From Streptomyces sp. NBC_00691 (GTDB taxonomy: Bacteria; Actinomycetota; Actinomycetes; Streptomycetales; Streptomycetaceae), in the NCBI RefSeq assembly GCF_036226665.1, contig NZ_CP109007.1, positions 6,076,001-6,140,000 on the forward strand: DNA of 64,000 nucleotides. The letters run 5' to 3'. The translations under genes and the position numbers were made by a program. Shown in pieces: positions 16,806 through 25,390 of this stretch. The notes beneath the pieces are model-generated. The model made no database searches. It had not been told where the DNA came from and saw only the letters and a list, made by a program, of their open reading frames with translations. Each line of letters starts with the position of its first letter. The stretch's first letter is position 1.

Positions 16806-18197
16806 ATGGCCCCCGCCCCCGCCGCCGACAAGGCACCGGCGCCCGTCCCGGCCACCGACGGCCGCCCGGTCCAGATCTTCCAGGTGTCCACCCTGTACGG
16901 CGCCGCCACCCTCGCGGCCTCGCTGGACGCCGGACAGTTCGGCCCCCGTGCGGAGCACCGCCGGCTCCTGCTGATCTCGCGCAACGCCGAGATCCCCGAG
17001 ACCGCGCCGCGCATGGAGACGATGACCGGCTACGAGCGGATCGCCGCCCGCTTCGACGGTGTCCTCGACTGGAACGAGACGATCCACCCGTACCACCCCG
17101 CAGCCTGGGCCCCCCGCCCCGAGGACGCCCCCCTCTGGCAGCGCGTGATGCGCACGGCGTGGCACCTCGGGACCGCCCCGGTGGAGCTGGCCGTCGAGTC
17201 CATCCAGGTCAATCCCGCCAAGGCGCTGGCCGGCTGTTTCCCCGAGAGCGCCGTCCACGTCTACGCGGACGGCCTCATGAGCTACGGCCCGACCCGCAAC
17301 GACCTCGCGCAGTCCCTCGCCTGCCGCGTCCGGCGGGTCCTCCACCTCGACCTGGTGCCGGGCCTGCGCCCCCTCCTCCTCAGCGAGTACGGCGTGGAGC
17401 CGGAACTCGTCCCGGACGAGGCGTTCCGCGCGGTCCTCGCCGAGATCGCCGAGGAGGCGGCCGACGATCCCGAGATCGTCCGGGCGGCCGCCGCCGGGCC
17501 CACGGTCCTGATGCTCGGCCAGTACCTGGCCGCCCTCGACCTCCTCACCGCCGAGGAGGAGGAGGAACTGCACGTACGGATGCTCCGCGGCGCCACGGCG
17601 GCCGGCCACCGCTCGGTGGTCTTCAAGCCGCACCCGAGCGCGCCCGCCGGCTACTCCACGGCGCTCCAGGAGGAGGCGGAGCGCTCCGGCGTACGCCTGA
17701 CCGTCCTCGGCGGACCGCTGCTCGCCGAGACCTTCTACGAGCTGTGCAGGCCCCGGCTCGTCGTCGGCTGCTTCTCGACCGCGATGTTCACCGCCGCCGT
17801 CTACTACGGCGTCCCCATCGCGCGCGTGGGCACGGCCGAGGTCCTCGAACGGCTCACCCCCTTCGAGAACAGCAACCGCATCCCGCTCACCGTCGTCGAC
17901 CACCTGGTCGCGGACCTGGAGCAGGGCGAGGAGCCCGCGGTCCCCGGAGCGGCCCCGGACTCGCTCACCCCGCTCGTCCGCGCCGTCGGCTACTGCATGC
18001 GGCACAAGAGCCACCCGGGGATGCGCGAGGAGACCGCCCTCTTCCTGGCCGAGCACCATGCCGACCCGGGCACGGCACACCTCTTCGACGGGGAGCGGCT
18101 GGCCCAGCTCGGTCTGCCGGGCGGCACGGAGACGCCGACGCGGGGCGGCATGCAGGCACGGCTCCGCCGAAGTCTCGTACGGGCCCGCCGGGGCTGA
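16806..18197 (+). CDS. Polysialyltransferase-family protein (capsule-type glycosyltransferase)
   Basis: This 463-residue protein has an extended Ala/Pro start followed by QIFQVSTLYGAATLAASLD, typical of the alpha-2,8-polysialyltransferase (POLYST) family. Later motifs are YADGLMSYGPTR (about 157), VFKPHPSAP (about 275) and CFSTAMFTA (about 320), matching the HP and S/T motifs of that glycosyltransferase clan. The family elongates sialic-acid-like capsule polymers, but in actinomycetes the real polymer is unknown and no sialic-acid synthesis genes are nearby. It is cotranscribed with the GT2 gene. Confidence 0.8.
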   Translation: MAPAPAADKAPAPVPATDGRPVQIFQVSTLYGAATLAASLDAGQFGPRAEHRRLLLISRNAEIPETAPRMETMTGYERIAARFDGVLDWNETIHPYHPAAWAPRPEDAPLWQRVMRTAWHLGTAPVELAVESIQVNPAKALAGCFPESAVHVYADGLMSYGPTRNDLAQSLACRVRRVLHLDLVPGLRPLLLSEYGVEPELVPDEAFRAVLAEIAEEAADDPEIVRAAAAGPTVLMLGQYLAALDLLTAEEEEELHVRMLRGATAAGHRSVVFKPHPSAPAGYSTALQEEAERSGVRLTVLGGPLLAETFYELCRPRLVVGCFSTAMFTAAVYYGVPIARVGTAEVLERLTPFENSNRIPLTVVDHLVADLEQGEEPAVPGAAPDSLTPLVRAVGYCMRHKSHPGMREETALFLAEHHADPGTAHLFDGERLAQLGLPGGTETPTRGGMQARLRRSLVRARRG

Positions 18198-18307
18198 ACG
18201 GGCGCCCGGGCCCCCGGGCCTCGACGGGCCACCCGGTCCCGGCCGGCCGGGTTCCACCGGCGGGAGGCCACCGCGTGACCTGTACGGGTGACGGCGGCCT
18301 CCCCGCG

Positions 18308-19081
18308 TCACACGGCGGGCGACGTGACGAGGGTGAAGACCGCGCCCTCCGGATCCGTCACCAGGGCGAGCCGCCCCGCCGTGGCGTCACGCGGCGGGCG
18401 CAGCACATGACCGCCGAGCTCCAGGACGAGCCGGGCGGCCGCGTCCGTGTCGGCGACCTCGAAGTACGTCATCCAGTGCGGGCCCCGGTCCCGGGGGAGC
18501 GCGGTGCCCACGCCGTGCAGCGAGGCCACCGGGAGTCCGTCCAGGACGAGCGTGGCGTAGTCGTGATCGGAGGACTCGACTGGCTCCACCTCGAAGCCGA
18601 AGACCGACCGGTAGAACTTGGCGACCGAGGACGTCTCGAAGGTGAGGAGCTCGTTCCACACGGGGGTCCCGGGCGGTCCCGCCGTCGCCGTGCCGTGGTG
18701 CGCCTCCGCCTGCCAGACGCCGAAGACCGCGCCCACCGGGTCGGAGCAGACCGCCATCCGGCCGGCCTCGCCCGCGTCCAGCGGGCCCACGGCCACGGTG
18801 CCGCCGCAGCAGCGGATGCTCTCGGCGGTCTCGTCGGCGTCGCCGGTGGCCAGGTACGGGGTCCAGGCGATCGGCAGATGCCGATCGGGCGGGAGCCGGC
18901 CGATGCCCGCCACCTCCCTGCCGTCGAGCAGTGCGCGCACGTACGGGCCGAGCTGCTGCGGACCGGGTTCGAACTCCCAGCCGAAGAGCGCGTGGTAGAA
19001 CTCCTGCGTGGCGTCAAGCCCGTGCACCATCAAGCTCACCCAGCAGGGTGTGCCGGGTGTGTGCCGAGTCGCCTCGGTCAT
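18308..19081 (-). CDS. VOC (glyoxalase/bleomycin-resistance) family protein, two domains
   Basis: This 257-residue protein has two vicinal-oxygen-chelate modules (about residues 10-125 and 135-255), each with the pattern of a small-molecule-binding beta-alpha-beta-beta-beta unit: PCWVSLMVHGLDATQEFYHA, then WNELLTFETSSVAKFYRSVF. Each domain also repeats a DPxGAVFxxW/LV ending (CSDPVGAVFGVWQ and VTDPEGAVFTLV). Members include hydroxylase-like enzymes and binding proteins; I cannot name a substrate. It is convergent with the glycan operon and divergent from the sulfurtransferase gene. Confidence 0.85.
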   Translation of the reverse strand: MTEATRHTPGTPCWVSLMVHGLDATQEFYHALFGWEFEPGPQQLGPYVRALLDGREVAGIGRLPPDRHLPIAWTPYLATGDADETAESIRCCGGTVAVGPLDAGEAGRMAVCSDPVGAVFGVWQAEAHHGTATAGPPGTPVWNELLTFETSSVAKFYRSVFGFEVEPVESSDHDYATLVLDGLPVASLHGVGTALPRDRGPHWMTYFEVADTDAAARLVLELGGHVLRPPRDATAGRLALVTDPEGAVFTLVTSPAV

Positions 19082-19253
19082 CGTGACTCTCTCCTCGGAC
19101 CATCGTCGTGCCCGTGTCCCCGTCCGATGGTGTCACCGACGGGGCCGTGGCGCGCCCCGGTCGCACCAAAGAGTGGCGCGATCCCGCTGCGGTGACGCGG
19201 GAGGACGCCGGGATCGTCCCCCACGGCCGTGCGGCTGCGCGAGGATGGCACCC

Positions 19254-20081
19254 ATGAAGCCCATCATCGCCGTGAGCGAACTGCTGAGCGAGTCGGCCGG
19301 GGCCCGGCCGCCGGTTCTCCTGGACGTCCGCTGGACGCTGGGCGGCCCGCCCGGACGTCCGGCGTACGAGGCCGGACACCTGCCCGGCGCGGTCTACGTC
19401 GACCTGGACACCGAACTGGCGGGCCCGCCCGGCGCCGGCGGCCGCCACCCGCTGCCCGACCCTGAGGTCTTCGGGGCCGCGATGCGCCGGGCGGGCGTCT
19501 CCGCGGACACCCCGGTCGTCGTCTACGACGGCGGCCTCGGCTGGGCCGCGGCCCGCGCCTGGTGGCTGCTCCGCTGGGCCGGCCACCCGGACGTCCGGGT
19601 CCTGGACGGCGGTCTCGCGTCCTGGACGGGGGACCTCACGGAGAAGGTGCCCACGCCGGAGCCGGGCGACTTCCGCCCGGAGCCGGGCACGCTCGGGCTG
19701 CTCGACGCGGACGGAGCCGCGGCGCTCGCCCGCGCGGGGCTGCTCCTGGACGCGCGGGCCGCCGAGCGCTACCGCGGGGACGTGGAGCCGATCGACCGGG
19801 TCGGCGGTCACATCCCGGGCGCGGTCTCGGCCCCGACGACGGAGAACGTGGACGAGGAGGGGCGCTTCCTGGGCTCCGACGCCCTGCGGGACCGGTTCGT
19901 CTCGCTCGGCGCCGCCGAGGGGACCCCGGTCGCGGTCTACTGCGGCTCGGGCGTCTCCGGTGCGCACGAGGTCCTGGCGCTGGAGATCGCCGGCATCCCG
20001 GCCGCTCTCTACGCGGGCTCCTGGTCGGAGTGGTCCGCCGACCCCACCCGCCCGGTGGCCACGGGCCTGGAGCCGCAGTAG
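19254..20081 (+). CDS. sseA: Sulfurtransferase, two rhodanese domains
   Basis: This 275-residue protein has tandem rhodanese domains, an inactive one with PPVLLDVRWTLGG and AGHLPGAVYVDLD, and an active one with LLLDARAAERYRG and the loop YCGSGVSGAH that holds the catalytic Cys (about residue 228). The CGSGV(T/S) loop is typical of SseA-type thiosulfate or 3-mercaptopyruvate sulfurtransferases. I chose the ATG preceded by GAGGA; another in-frame ATG lies nine bases upstream. It stands alone and ends before a strong bidirectional hairpin. The symbol is by family resemblance. Confidence 0.85.
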   Translation: MKPIIAVSELLSESAGARPPVLLDVRWTLGGPPGRPAYEAGHLPGAVYVDLDTELAGPPGAGGRHPLPDPEVFGAAMRRAGVSADTPVVVYDGGLGWAAARAWWLLRWAGHPDVRVLDGGLASWTGDLTEKVPTPEPGDFRPEPGTLGLLDADGAAALARAGLLLDARAAERYRGDVEPIDRVGGHIPGAVSAPTTENVDEEGRFLGSDALRDRFVSLGAAEGTPVAVYCGSGVSGAHEVLALEIAGIPAALYAGSWSEWSADPTRPVATGLEPQ

Positions 20082-20130
20082 CCCCTGCGCACGCGGAAGC
20101 CGTACGGGTCCCGCGTACAGGAAGCCCACG

Positions 20131-20167
20131 GAGGAGGGCCCGAACCGATCCGGTGCGGGCCCTCCTC
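20131..20167. terminator. Bidirectional hairpin between sulfurtransferase and sepH
   Basis: A perfect 12-bp stem (GAGGAGGGCCCG and its complement) with a 13-nt loop lies between two convergent genes, 50 bases after one stop and 18 before the other. Confidence 0.75.
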
Positions 20168-20184
20168 TCGTACGGCCGTGGCCG

Positions 20185-21219
20185 TCAGTCCTGCTTCTTC
20201 CTGCGGGTGCCGAAGACGATCTCGTCCCAGCTCGGCACCGCCGCGCGGCGGCCCGGGCGGACGCCGTCCGCCTCGGCCTGCCGGTCGGTGGTGCCCGTGA
20301 GCCGGTCCCGGTGGCCCGAGACCGCGCGCGGCATGAGGACGTCGGCGTACGCGGAACCGGCGCCCGCCGAAGCGGCCGGAGCCGGCGGCTCCTCCGCCTC
20401 GGCCTCTTCCGAGGGCTCCGAGTCCGGCTGCTCGGGCACGACCATGTCGCCGCGGAAGCTCGGCACGGCCTCCAGGAGGCTGGTCAGGGAGTCCCGCTCG
20501 TCCTCCGGCTCGGCGGACGCGGACGCCCGCTCCAGCTGGCGGTGGTCGAGCTGGCGGTCCAGGGCACGGTCGAGCGGCCTGTCCCGGGGCAGCCGGGCGA
20601 TACGCGGCACGAACGGGAAGCTCGGCTCCGGCGCGGCGGCGATCGTGTCGTCCGTCTCGCCGATCAGGGCCCGGGCCTCGTCGTCCACGGCCTGGACGAG
20701 CCGCCGGGGCGGGTCGTACGTCCAGCTGGCCGTGTGGACCTCGCCGGCGACGCGGTAGACGAGCAGCACCTCCCAGGTGCCGTCGTCGCGGCGCCAGGAG
20801 TCCCACTGCACGGTGTCCTTCTCGGCACCGCGCAGCAGCAGCCGCTCCTGCACCGCCTCGCCGAGCTGGGGACCGCTGTTCTCGCCGGGCCTGCGGACCG
20901 GGGTCTTGCGGGCCCGCTCGGCCATGAAGGCGCGCTCGGCGAGTACGGGGCCCTCGAAGCGGCGCACGCGGTCGACGGGGATCCCCGCCATCTGGGCGAC
21001 CTCCTCCGCGGAGGCACCGGCTCGTATCCGTGCCTGGATGTCGCGGGGGCGGAGGTGGCTCTCCACCTCGATCTCGATCTGGCCGAGGCGCGCACGGTCG
21101 TTGCGGACGGCGGCGCGAAGCCGCTCGTCGATCGGAAGTGTGTACTCCGTGCTGTCAGCAGCCTTCAGCACCAGTCGTGTGCCGTCGTTGGAGACGGCCA
21201 CGACACGCAGTTCGGGCAT
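20185..21219 (-). CDS. sepH: Septation protein SepH (DUF3071)
   Basis: This 344-residue protein starts MPELRVVAVSNDGTRLVL, the conserved DUF3071 start, and has a helix-turn-helix segment near residues 75-100 (AGASAEEVAQMAGIPVDRVRRFEGP). A long acidic Pro/Glu linker follows, ending in the conserved tail PSWDEIVFGTRRKKQD. In Streptomyces, SepH binds FtsZ, promotes filament assembly and is needed for regular sporulation septa. The ATG is preceded by GGGAGG. Convergent with the sulfurtransferase gene. The flanking order matches my memory of the S. coelicolor sepH region. Confidence 0.93.
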   Translation of the reverse strand: MPELRVVAVSNDGTRLVLKAADSTEYTLPIDERLRAAVRNDRARLGQIEIEVESHLRPRDIQARIRAGASAEEVAQMAGIPVDRVRRFEGPVLAERAFMAERARKTPVRRPGENSGPQLGEAVQERLLLRGAEKDTVQWDSWRRDDGTWEVLLVYRVAGEVHTASWTYDPPRRLVQAVDDEARALIGETDDTIAAAPEPSFPFVPRIARLPRDRPLDRALDRQLDHRQLERASASAEPEDERDSLTSLLEAVPSFRGDMVVPEQPDSEPSEEAEAEEPPAPAASAGAGSAYADVLMPRAVSGHRDRLTGTTDRQAEADGVRPGRRAAVPSWDEIVFGTRRKKQD

Positions 21220-21683
21220 GGGGACCTCCCGGGTGGTGCCTGCCGACGTCACGTGCGTCGCTGCTTCCGCTAGTCGAGTGTGGCCTGCCCGGGTGCAGCC
21301 TGCCACTACCTTGCCGAGTTGCCCGGCGTGTCGGGCGTGGACCCTGGGACGCCGTTATGACACGGTTACCGGTTGGCTACCCGGAGTGACGGGCTGTCAC
21401 TCTGTGCAGTCGGTTCCCGTGCGTTGCCGCGGCACCGCCGGTCGAGCGCCGTGTCCGGCCCCCTCCCCTTGATCCCGGGCACCCGTGAAGGCGTCCGGAC
21501 CCAGGGTTCGCCAATGTACTCCATTCGGGCCACCTGGGTGGACCGGCGCGCCGCCCAACTTCTCGGGCGGTACGGGAGTTGAGTGTCCGCGATCTTCCCC
21601 CGTACGTGTCGCTCTTCACAGAAAGAGCGGAAACGGAACTATTCCCTTCGCCCATTTGTCCCTTCTGGGTGAAAGGCGAACGG
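21220..21683. promoter_or_regulatory. Intergenic region between divergent sepH and membrane-protein genes
   Basis: This 464-bp region should hold promoters for both directions. I see a small inverted repeat AGTGAC-GGGCT-GTCACT (21385-21401) and no convincing gene. Confidence 0.4.
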
Positions 21684-22619
21684 ATGAGCCGTCAGGGGCT
21701 GGAGCAGGGGTTGGAGATGCGTCAGAGGCCGGATGCCGACACGGACGAGCCGGAGGAGACCGGAAGCGGGAGGAGAAGGATCGACCTGAGTGTGGCTCAG
21801 GTCTCGGGCAGCGCCCTGGCCGCGGTCATCGCCGCCAAACTCGCCTCCACCCTCGGTGTGTACGGCACGATCCTCGGCGCGGGTGTGATCAGTGTCATCG
21901 CCACCTGCGGAGGCCCGCTCTTCCAGCACCTCTTCCGGCGCACCGGCGAGCAGGTCCGCGACGTGACGGTCGCCGCCAAGCCGAGGGCCCGTCAGGTGCC
22001 GCTCGCACCGGGGCCGCGGGACGGCCGCACCCTGATGCCGGGCACGATCCCGGCACCCGCCCCGTACACCGAGGCGTCCGACGAGGAGTTCGGCGCGGCG
22101 ACCACCCACGGCACCCGGGTCCGCGGCTGGAAGCGCCCGGCGATCGCCGCCGCGCTCGTTTTCGGCGTCACCATGGGCGGCATCACCACCTACGAACTCG
22201 TCTCGGGGCAGGACTTCGGCGGCAGACAGGGCACCACCACGTTCGGATCGGTCGTCCGCGGCGACGGCGGTTCCGGCCGGGAGACCCCGCCGGCCGGGGA
22301 CCAGGACCCCTCGACCACACCCTCCGGACCCACCGACGGCACCGGGCGGCCGGACGACGGGGCCGGCAGTCCCTCGACGGGCGCCACCCCGGCCCCGGGT
22401 GACCGGGACACCGGAGAGAGCGGCACGGGGACCCCCTCGCCCGAGCCGACGCCCTCCGGCCCGACCGGCGGACCGACGCCCACCCCGACGCCCACGCCCC
22501 CGACGACGGAACCGACCGCGCCGACCCAGGACCCGACCACCGGGACGGTCGCGCCGGAGACCCCGTCGGCGCCCGCCCCGGCGGCGGCCGGGGGCGGAGC
22601 CGGTGCGGCGGCCGAGTGA
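21684..22619 (+). CDS. Hypothetical membrane protein with Ser/Thr/Pro-rich exterior tail
   Basis: This 311-residue protein is not assigned to a family. After an acidic start it has a hydrophobic pair around residues 45-80 (SGSALAAVIAAKLASTLGVY and GAGVISVIATCGG), a cytoplasmic basic loop, and a membrane anchor near 155-170 (KRPAIAAALVFGVTMGGITT). About 140 residues of Pro/Thr/Gly/Ser-rich, presumably exposed, sequence follow, with PTPTPTPTPP. The ATG has AAGG upstream; an upstream in-frame GTG at 21579 lacks a good site. A cell-wall-spanning role is possible. Confidence 0.7.
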   Translation: MSRQGLEQGLEMRQRPDADTDEPEETGSGRRRIDLSVAQVSGSALAAVIAAKLASTLGVYGTILGAGVISVIATCGGPLFQHLFRRTGEQVRDVTVAAKPRARQVPLAPGPRDGRTLMPGTIPAPAPYTEASDEEFGAATTHGTRVRGWKRPAIAAALVFGVTMGGITTYELVSGQDFGGRQGTTTFGSVVRGDGGSGRETPPAGDQDPSTTPSGPTDGTGRPDDGAGSPSTGATPAPGDRDTGESGTGTPSPEPTPSGPTGGPTPTPTPTPPTTEPTAPTQDPTTGTVAPETPSAPAPAAAGGGAGAAAE

Positions 22620-22622
22620 CCG

Positions 22623-23963
22623 TCAGTCGCCCAGGACCCGGCGCAGATAGTCGTTGGCGAAGAGCCGGTCCGGGTCGAGCCGGTCCCGCAGCGCCGTGAA
22701 CTCGGCGAAGCGGGGATAGACCTCGGAGAAGTAGGCGGCGTCACGGGTGTGGACCTTGCCCCAGTGGGGGCGGCCCCCGTGCGCCGTCATGATGCGCTCC
22801 ACCGCCGTGAAGTACGCCTGGTGGGGCGTGCCCTTGTACAGGTGGACGGCGATGTACGCGGTCTCCCGGCCCGAGGCCGTGGACAGCGCGATGTCGTCCG
22901 CCGGAGCCGTCCGCACCTCCACCGGGAAGCTCACCTTCAGCGGCGAGCGCTCGACCATCGCCTTGAGCTCGCGCAGCGCGGCCACCGCCGCCTCACGCGG
23001 CAGCGCGTACTCCATCTCCAGGAAGCGCACCCGGCGCGGCGAGGTGAAGACCTTGTACGGGATGTCGGTGTACGTACGGGCCGACAGCGCCCGGCTGGAG
23101 AGCTTGGCGATCGAGGGGATGACCGGCGGGACCGCGCGGCCCAGCGAGCAGGCCACCTGGAAGAGCCCGTTGGAGAGCAGCTCGTCCTCGACCCAGCCGC
23201 TGACCCGGCCGGGAGGGGCGGCGGGGCCCGCGCTGCGGTTGTTGCGCTTGGTGTTGCAGTTGTCCGTGTGGGGGAACCAGTAGAACTCGAAGTGCTCGTT
23301 CTCCGCGTGCAGCGCGTCGAACTCCGAGGTGACCCGGTCGAAGGTCATCGGCTCCTCGCGCGCGGTGAGCAGGAAGACCGGCTCGACCGCGAAGGTGATC
23401 GCCGTGACCACGCCCAGGGCGCCGAGCCCGATGCGGGCGGCCGCGAAGACCTCCGGATTCTCCTTCTCCGAGCACGTGAGCAGTTCGCCCGAGGCCGTGA
23501 CCAGCTCCAGCTCGCGGATCTGCGCGGCTATCGAGGCCGAGTCGCGGCCCGTGCCGTGCGTCCCGGTGCTGGTGGCGCCGGCGACGGTCTGCTCCATGAT
23601 GTCGCCCATGTTCGTGAGCGACAGGCCCTCCCGGGCGAGCGCCACGTTGAGCCGCTTGAGCGGGGTGCCCGACTCGACCGTCACGGTCATCGACTCGCGG
23701 TCGATCCGCCGGATCCCGGTCAGCAGACCGGGCCGGATGAGGACGCCGTCGGTCGCCGCGATCGAGGTGAAGGAGTGGCCGGTGCCGACCGTCTTCACCC
23801 GCAGTCCGTCCTCGGCCGCCCTGCGCACCGCCTCGGCGAGCTCCTCGGCCGAGGCCGGGCTCACCTCCCGCACGGGGCGGGAGGTGACGTTCCCCGCCCA
23901 GTTACGCCACGGGCTGTCCGCCGTCCTGGTGCTGCCCGACCCCGCTGTTGTCGTCCCGCTCAC
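22623..23963 (-). CDS. FAD-linked oxidase, D-arabinono-1,4-lactone oxidase family
   Basis: This 446-residue protein has the FAD_binding_4 fold: VGTGHSFTSIAATDG (about residue 60), whose His is the usual covalent flavin site, and TSTGTHGTG (about 134). The C-terminal ALO domain ends with the family motif HWGKVHT and FANDYLRRVLG. Enzymes oxidise sugar lactones or alditols with O2. I chose the GTG at 23963 with GGGAGGGG five bases upstream. This start overlaps the end of the upstream MFS gene by 62 bases on the same strand, so the two are coupled. The substrate is unknown. Confidence 0.88.
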   Translation of the reverse strand: MSGTTTAGSGSTRTADSPWRNWAGNVTSRPVREVSPASAEELAEAVRRAAEDGLRVKTVGTGHSFTSIAATDGVLIRPGLLTGIRRIDRESMTVTVESGTPLKRLNVALAREGLSLTNMGDIMEQTVAGATSTGTHGTGRDSASIAAQIRELELVTASGELLTCSEKENPEVFAAARIGLGALGVVTAITFAVEPVFLLTAREEPMTFDRVTSEFDALHAENEHFEFYWFPHTDNCNTKRNNRSAGPAAPPGRVSGWVEDELLSNGLFQVACSLGRAVPPVIPSIAKLSSRALSARTYTDIPYKVFTSPRRVRFLEMEYALPREAAVAALRELKAMVERSPLKVSFPVEVRTAPADDIALSTASGRETAYIAVHLYKGTPHQAYFTAVERIMTAHGGRPHWGKVHTRDAAYFSEVYPRFAEFTALRDRLDPDRLFANDYLRRVLGD

Positions 23964-25218
23964 GCTGCCCCTCCCGGTTCGGCACCGGCCTGCGCAGCCG
24001 GCGGTGTCCGAGGAGACCCACCGCGACCGCGAGCGCACCCGAGACGACGGGCACCACGTACCCCGCCTCGGCCCCCGACGCGTCCACCACCCAGCCGGCG
24101 GCCGCGGAGCCGAGCGCCACGCCGATCGCGAGGCCGGTACCCGTCCAGGTCATGCCCTCGGTCAGCTTGGTGCGCGGTACGTGCGCTTCGACGAGGGCCA
24201 TGGTGGTCACCATCGTCGGTGCGATGGACAGGCCCGCGACAAAGAGCGCCACGGCCAGCAACGGCAAGTTCCCGGCCAGTAGGAGGGGGATCATACTCAC
24301 GGCCATCGCGCAGATGCCCAGCAGCCAGCGCCGGGACGGCTCGCCCTTGAGGTGGAGCAGTCCGAAGACGGCGCCCGCCAGGCCGGACCCCAGCGCGTAG
24401 ACGGCCAGCACGAGGCTCGCCGCGGCCTTGTGGCCCTGCTCCTCGGCGAAGGCCACGGTCACCACGTCGACCGAGCCGAAGATGGCGCCGGTGGCGACGA
24501 ACGCGAGGGCGAGGACCTGGAGGCCGGGGGAGCGGAGCGCGGAACCGCCGCTGTCGCCCTGGTGGGGGTGCGGGACCGGCTCGGTGGCGCGCTGCGAGGT
24601 CAGCCAGAAGACACCGACGGTCAGGAACACCCCGGCGAACAGCGGACCGGCCTCGGGGAACCAGGCCGTCGACAGACCGATCGAGAGGATCGGTCCGAAG
24701 ATGAAGCACACCTCGTCGACGATCGACTCCCAGGAGTACGCCGTGTGCAGGCGGCGCTCGTCGCCGCGGTAGATCTCCGCCCAGCGGGCCCGGGTCATCG
24801 CGCCGACGCTCGGCACACAGCCGATGACCGCGGTGAACACGAAGAACGTCCAGTCGGGGGCCTGCTGCTGCACGCAGAGGAGGAGCCCGGCGGCCGCCAC
24901 GAGCGAGACCAGGGTCACCGGGCGGAGCACCCGGCGCTGCCCGTGCCGGTCGACGAGCCGGGAGACCAGCGGGCCGAGGACGGCGGCCGACATCGCGAGC
25001 GTCGCGGAGAGGGCGCCGGCGAGCCCGTACCGGCCGGTGACCTGGGAGATCATGGTCACGATGCCGATGCCCATCATGGACAGCGGCATCCGGCCGAAGA
25101 AGCCGGCGACGGAGAACGACGCGGTGCCGGGCGCCTTGAAGATCGCGCGGTAGGGACTGGGCAAGGGGTTCTCCGGATCTCCGTGCTTCGGAGCGGGCTC
25201 CGCACGACGACTCAACAC
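23902..25218 (-). CDS. MFS transporter
   Basis: This 438-residue polytopic protein has about twelve membrane segments and the loop SRLVDRHGQRRVL typical of MFS motif A. The C-terminal half begins after a hydrophilic loop near residue 215. No drug or sugar signature is clear. It starts with GTG directly after a -10-like AT-rich box, so the transcript may be leaderless. A 3' overlap of 62 bases joins it to the FAD-oxidase gene. Divergent from hemH. Confidence 0.85.
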   Translation of the reverse strand: MLSRRAEPAPKHGDPENPLPSPYRAIFKAPGTASFSVAGFFGRMPLSMMGIGIVTMISQVTGRYGLAGALSATLAMSAAVLGPLVSRLVDRHGQRRVLRPVTLVSLVAAAGLLLCVQQQAPDWTFFVFTAVIGCVPSVGAMTRARWAEIYRGDERRLHTAYSWESIVDEVCFIFGPILSIGLSTAWFPEAGPLFAGVFLTVGVFWLTSQRATEPVPHPHQGDSGGSALRSPGLQVLALAFVATGAIFGSVDVVTVAFAEEQGHKAAASLVLAVYALGSGLAGAVFGLLHLKGEPSRRWLLGICAMAVSMIPLLLAGNLPLLAVALFVAGLSIAPTMVTTMALVEAHVPRTKLTEGMTWTGTGLAIGVALGSAAAGWVVDASGAEAGYVVPVVSGALAVAVGLLGHRRLRRPVPNREGQRERDDNSGVGQHQDGGQPVA

Positions 25219-25223
25219 GTGTA

Positions 25224-25251
25224 ATTAATAGCTAAAGCCTACGGTGTTGAA
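25224..25251 (-). promoter_or_regulatory. Candidate leaderless promoter of the MFS gene
   Basis: On the minus strand a TTCAAC box (25246-25251) and an ATTAAT box (25224-25229) are separated by 16 bp. The GTG start follows the -10 by five bases, which fits a leaderless transcript. The patch is strikingly AT-rich for this genome. Confidence 0.45.
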
Positions 25252-25390
25252 GTCGATGGGTCATCCCCCTTTTTCGGACGGTCCGCCGGGCGCCATCGCC
25301 GGGCCTGACCACCGGCCACCGGCCGCCGGCCGGGACGCGTCGGACGGGCCGCGACCCCCGGCGCCGGAGGCGGGTGGCAGGATCGGTGCC

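Noticed and set aside
18263..18302. Terminator after the polysialyltransferase-like gene
   Set aside because: Only a 7-bp GGAGGCC/GGCCTCC stem with a 26-nt loop; not convincing.
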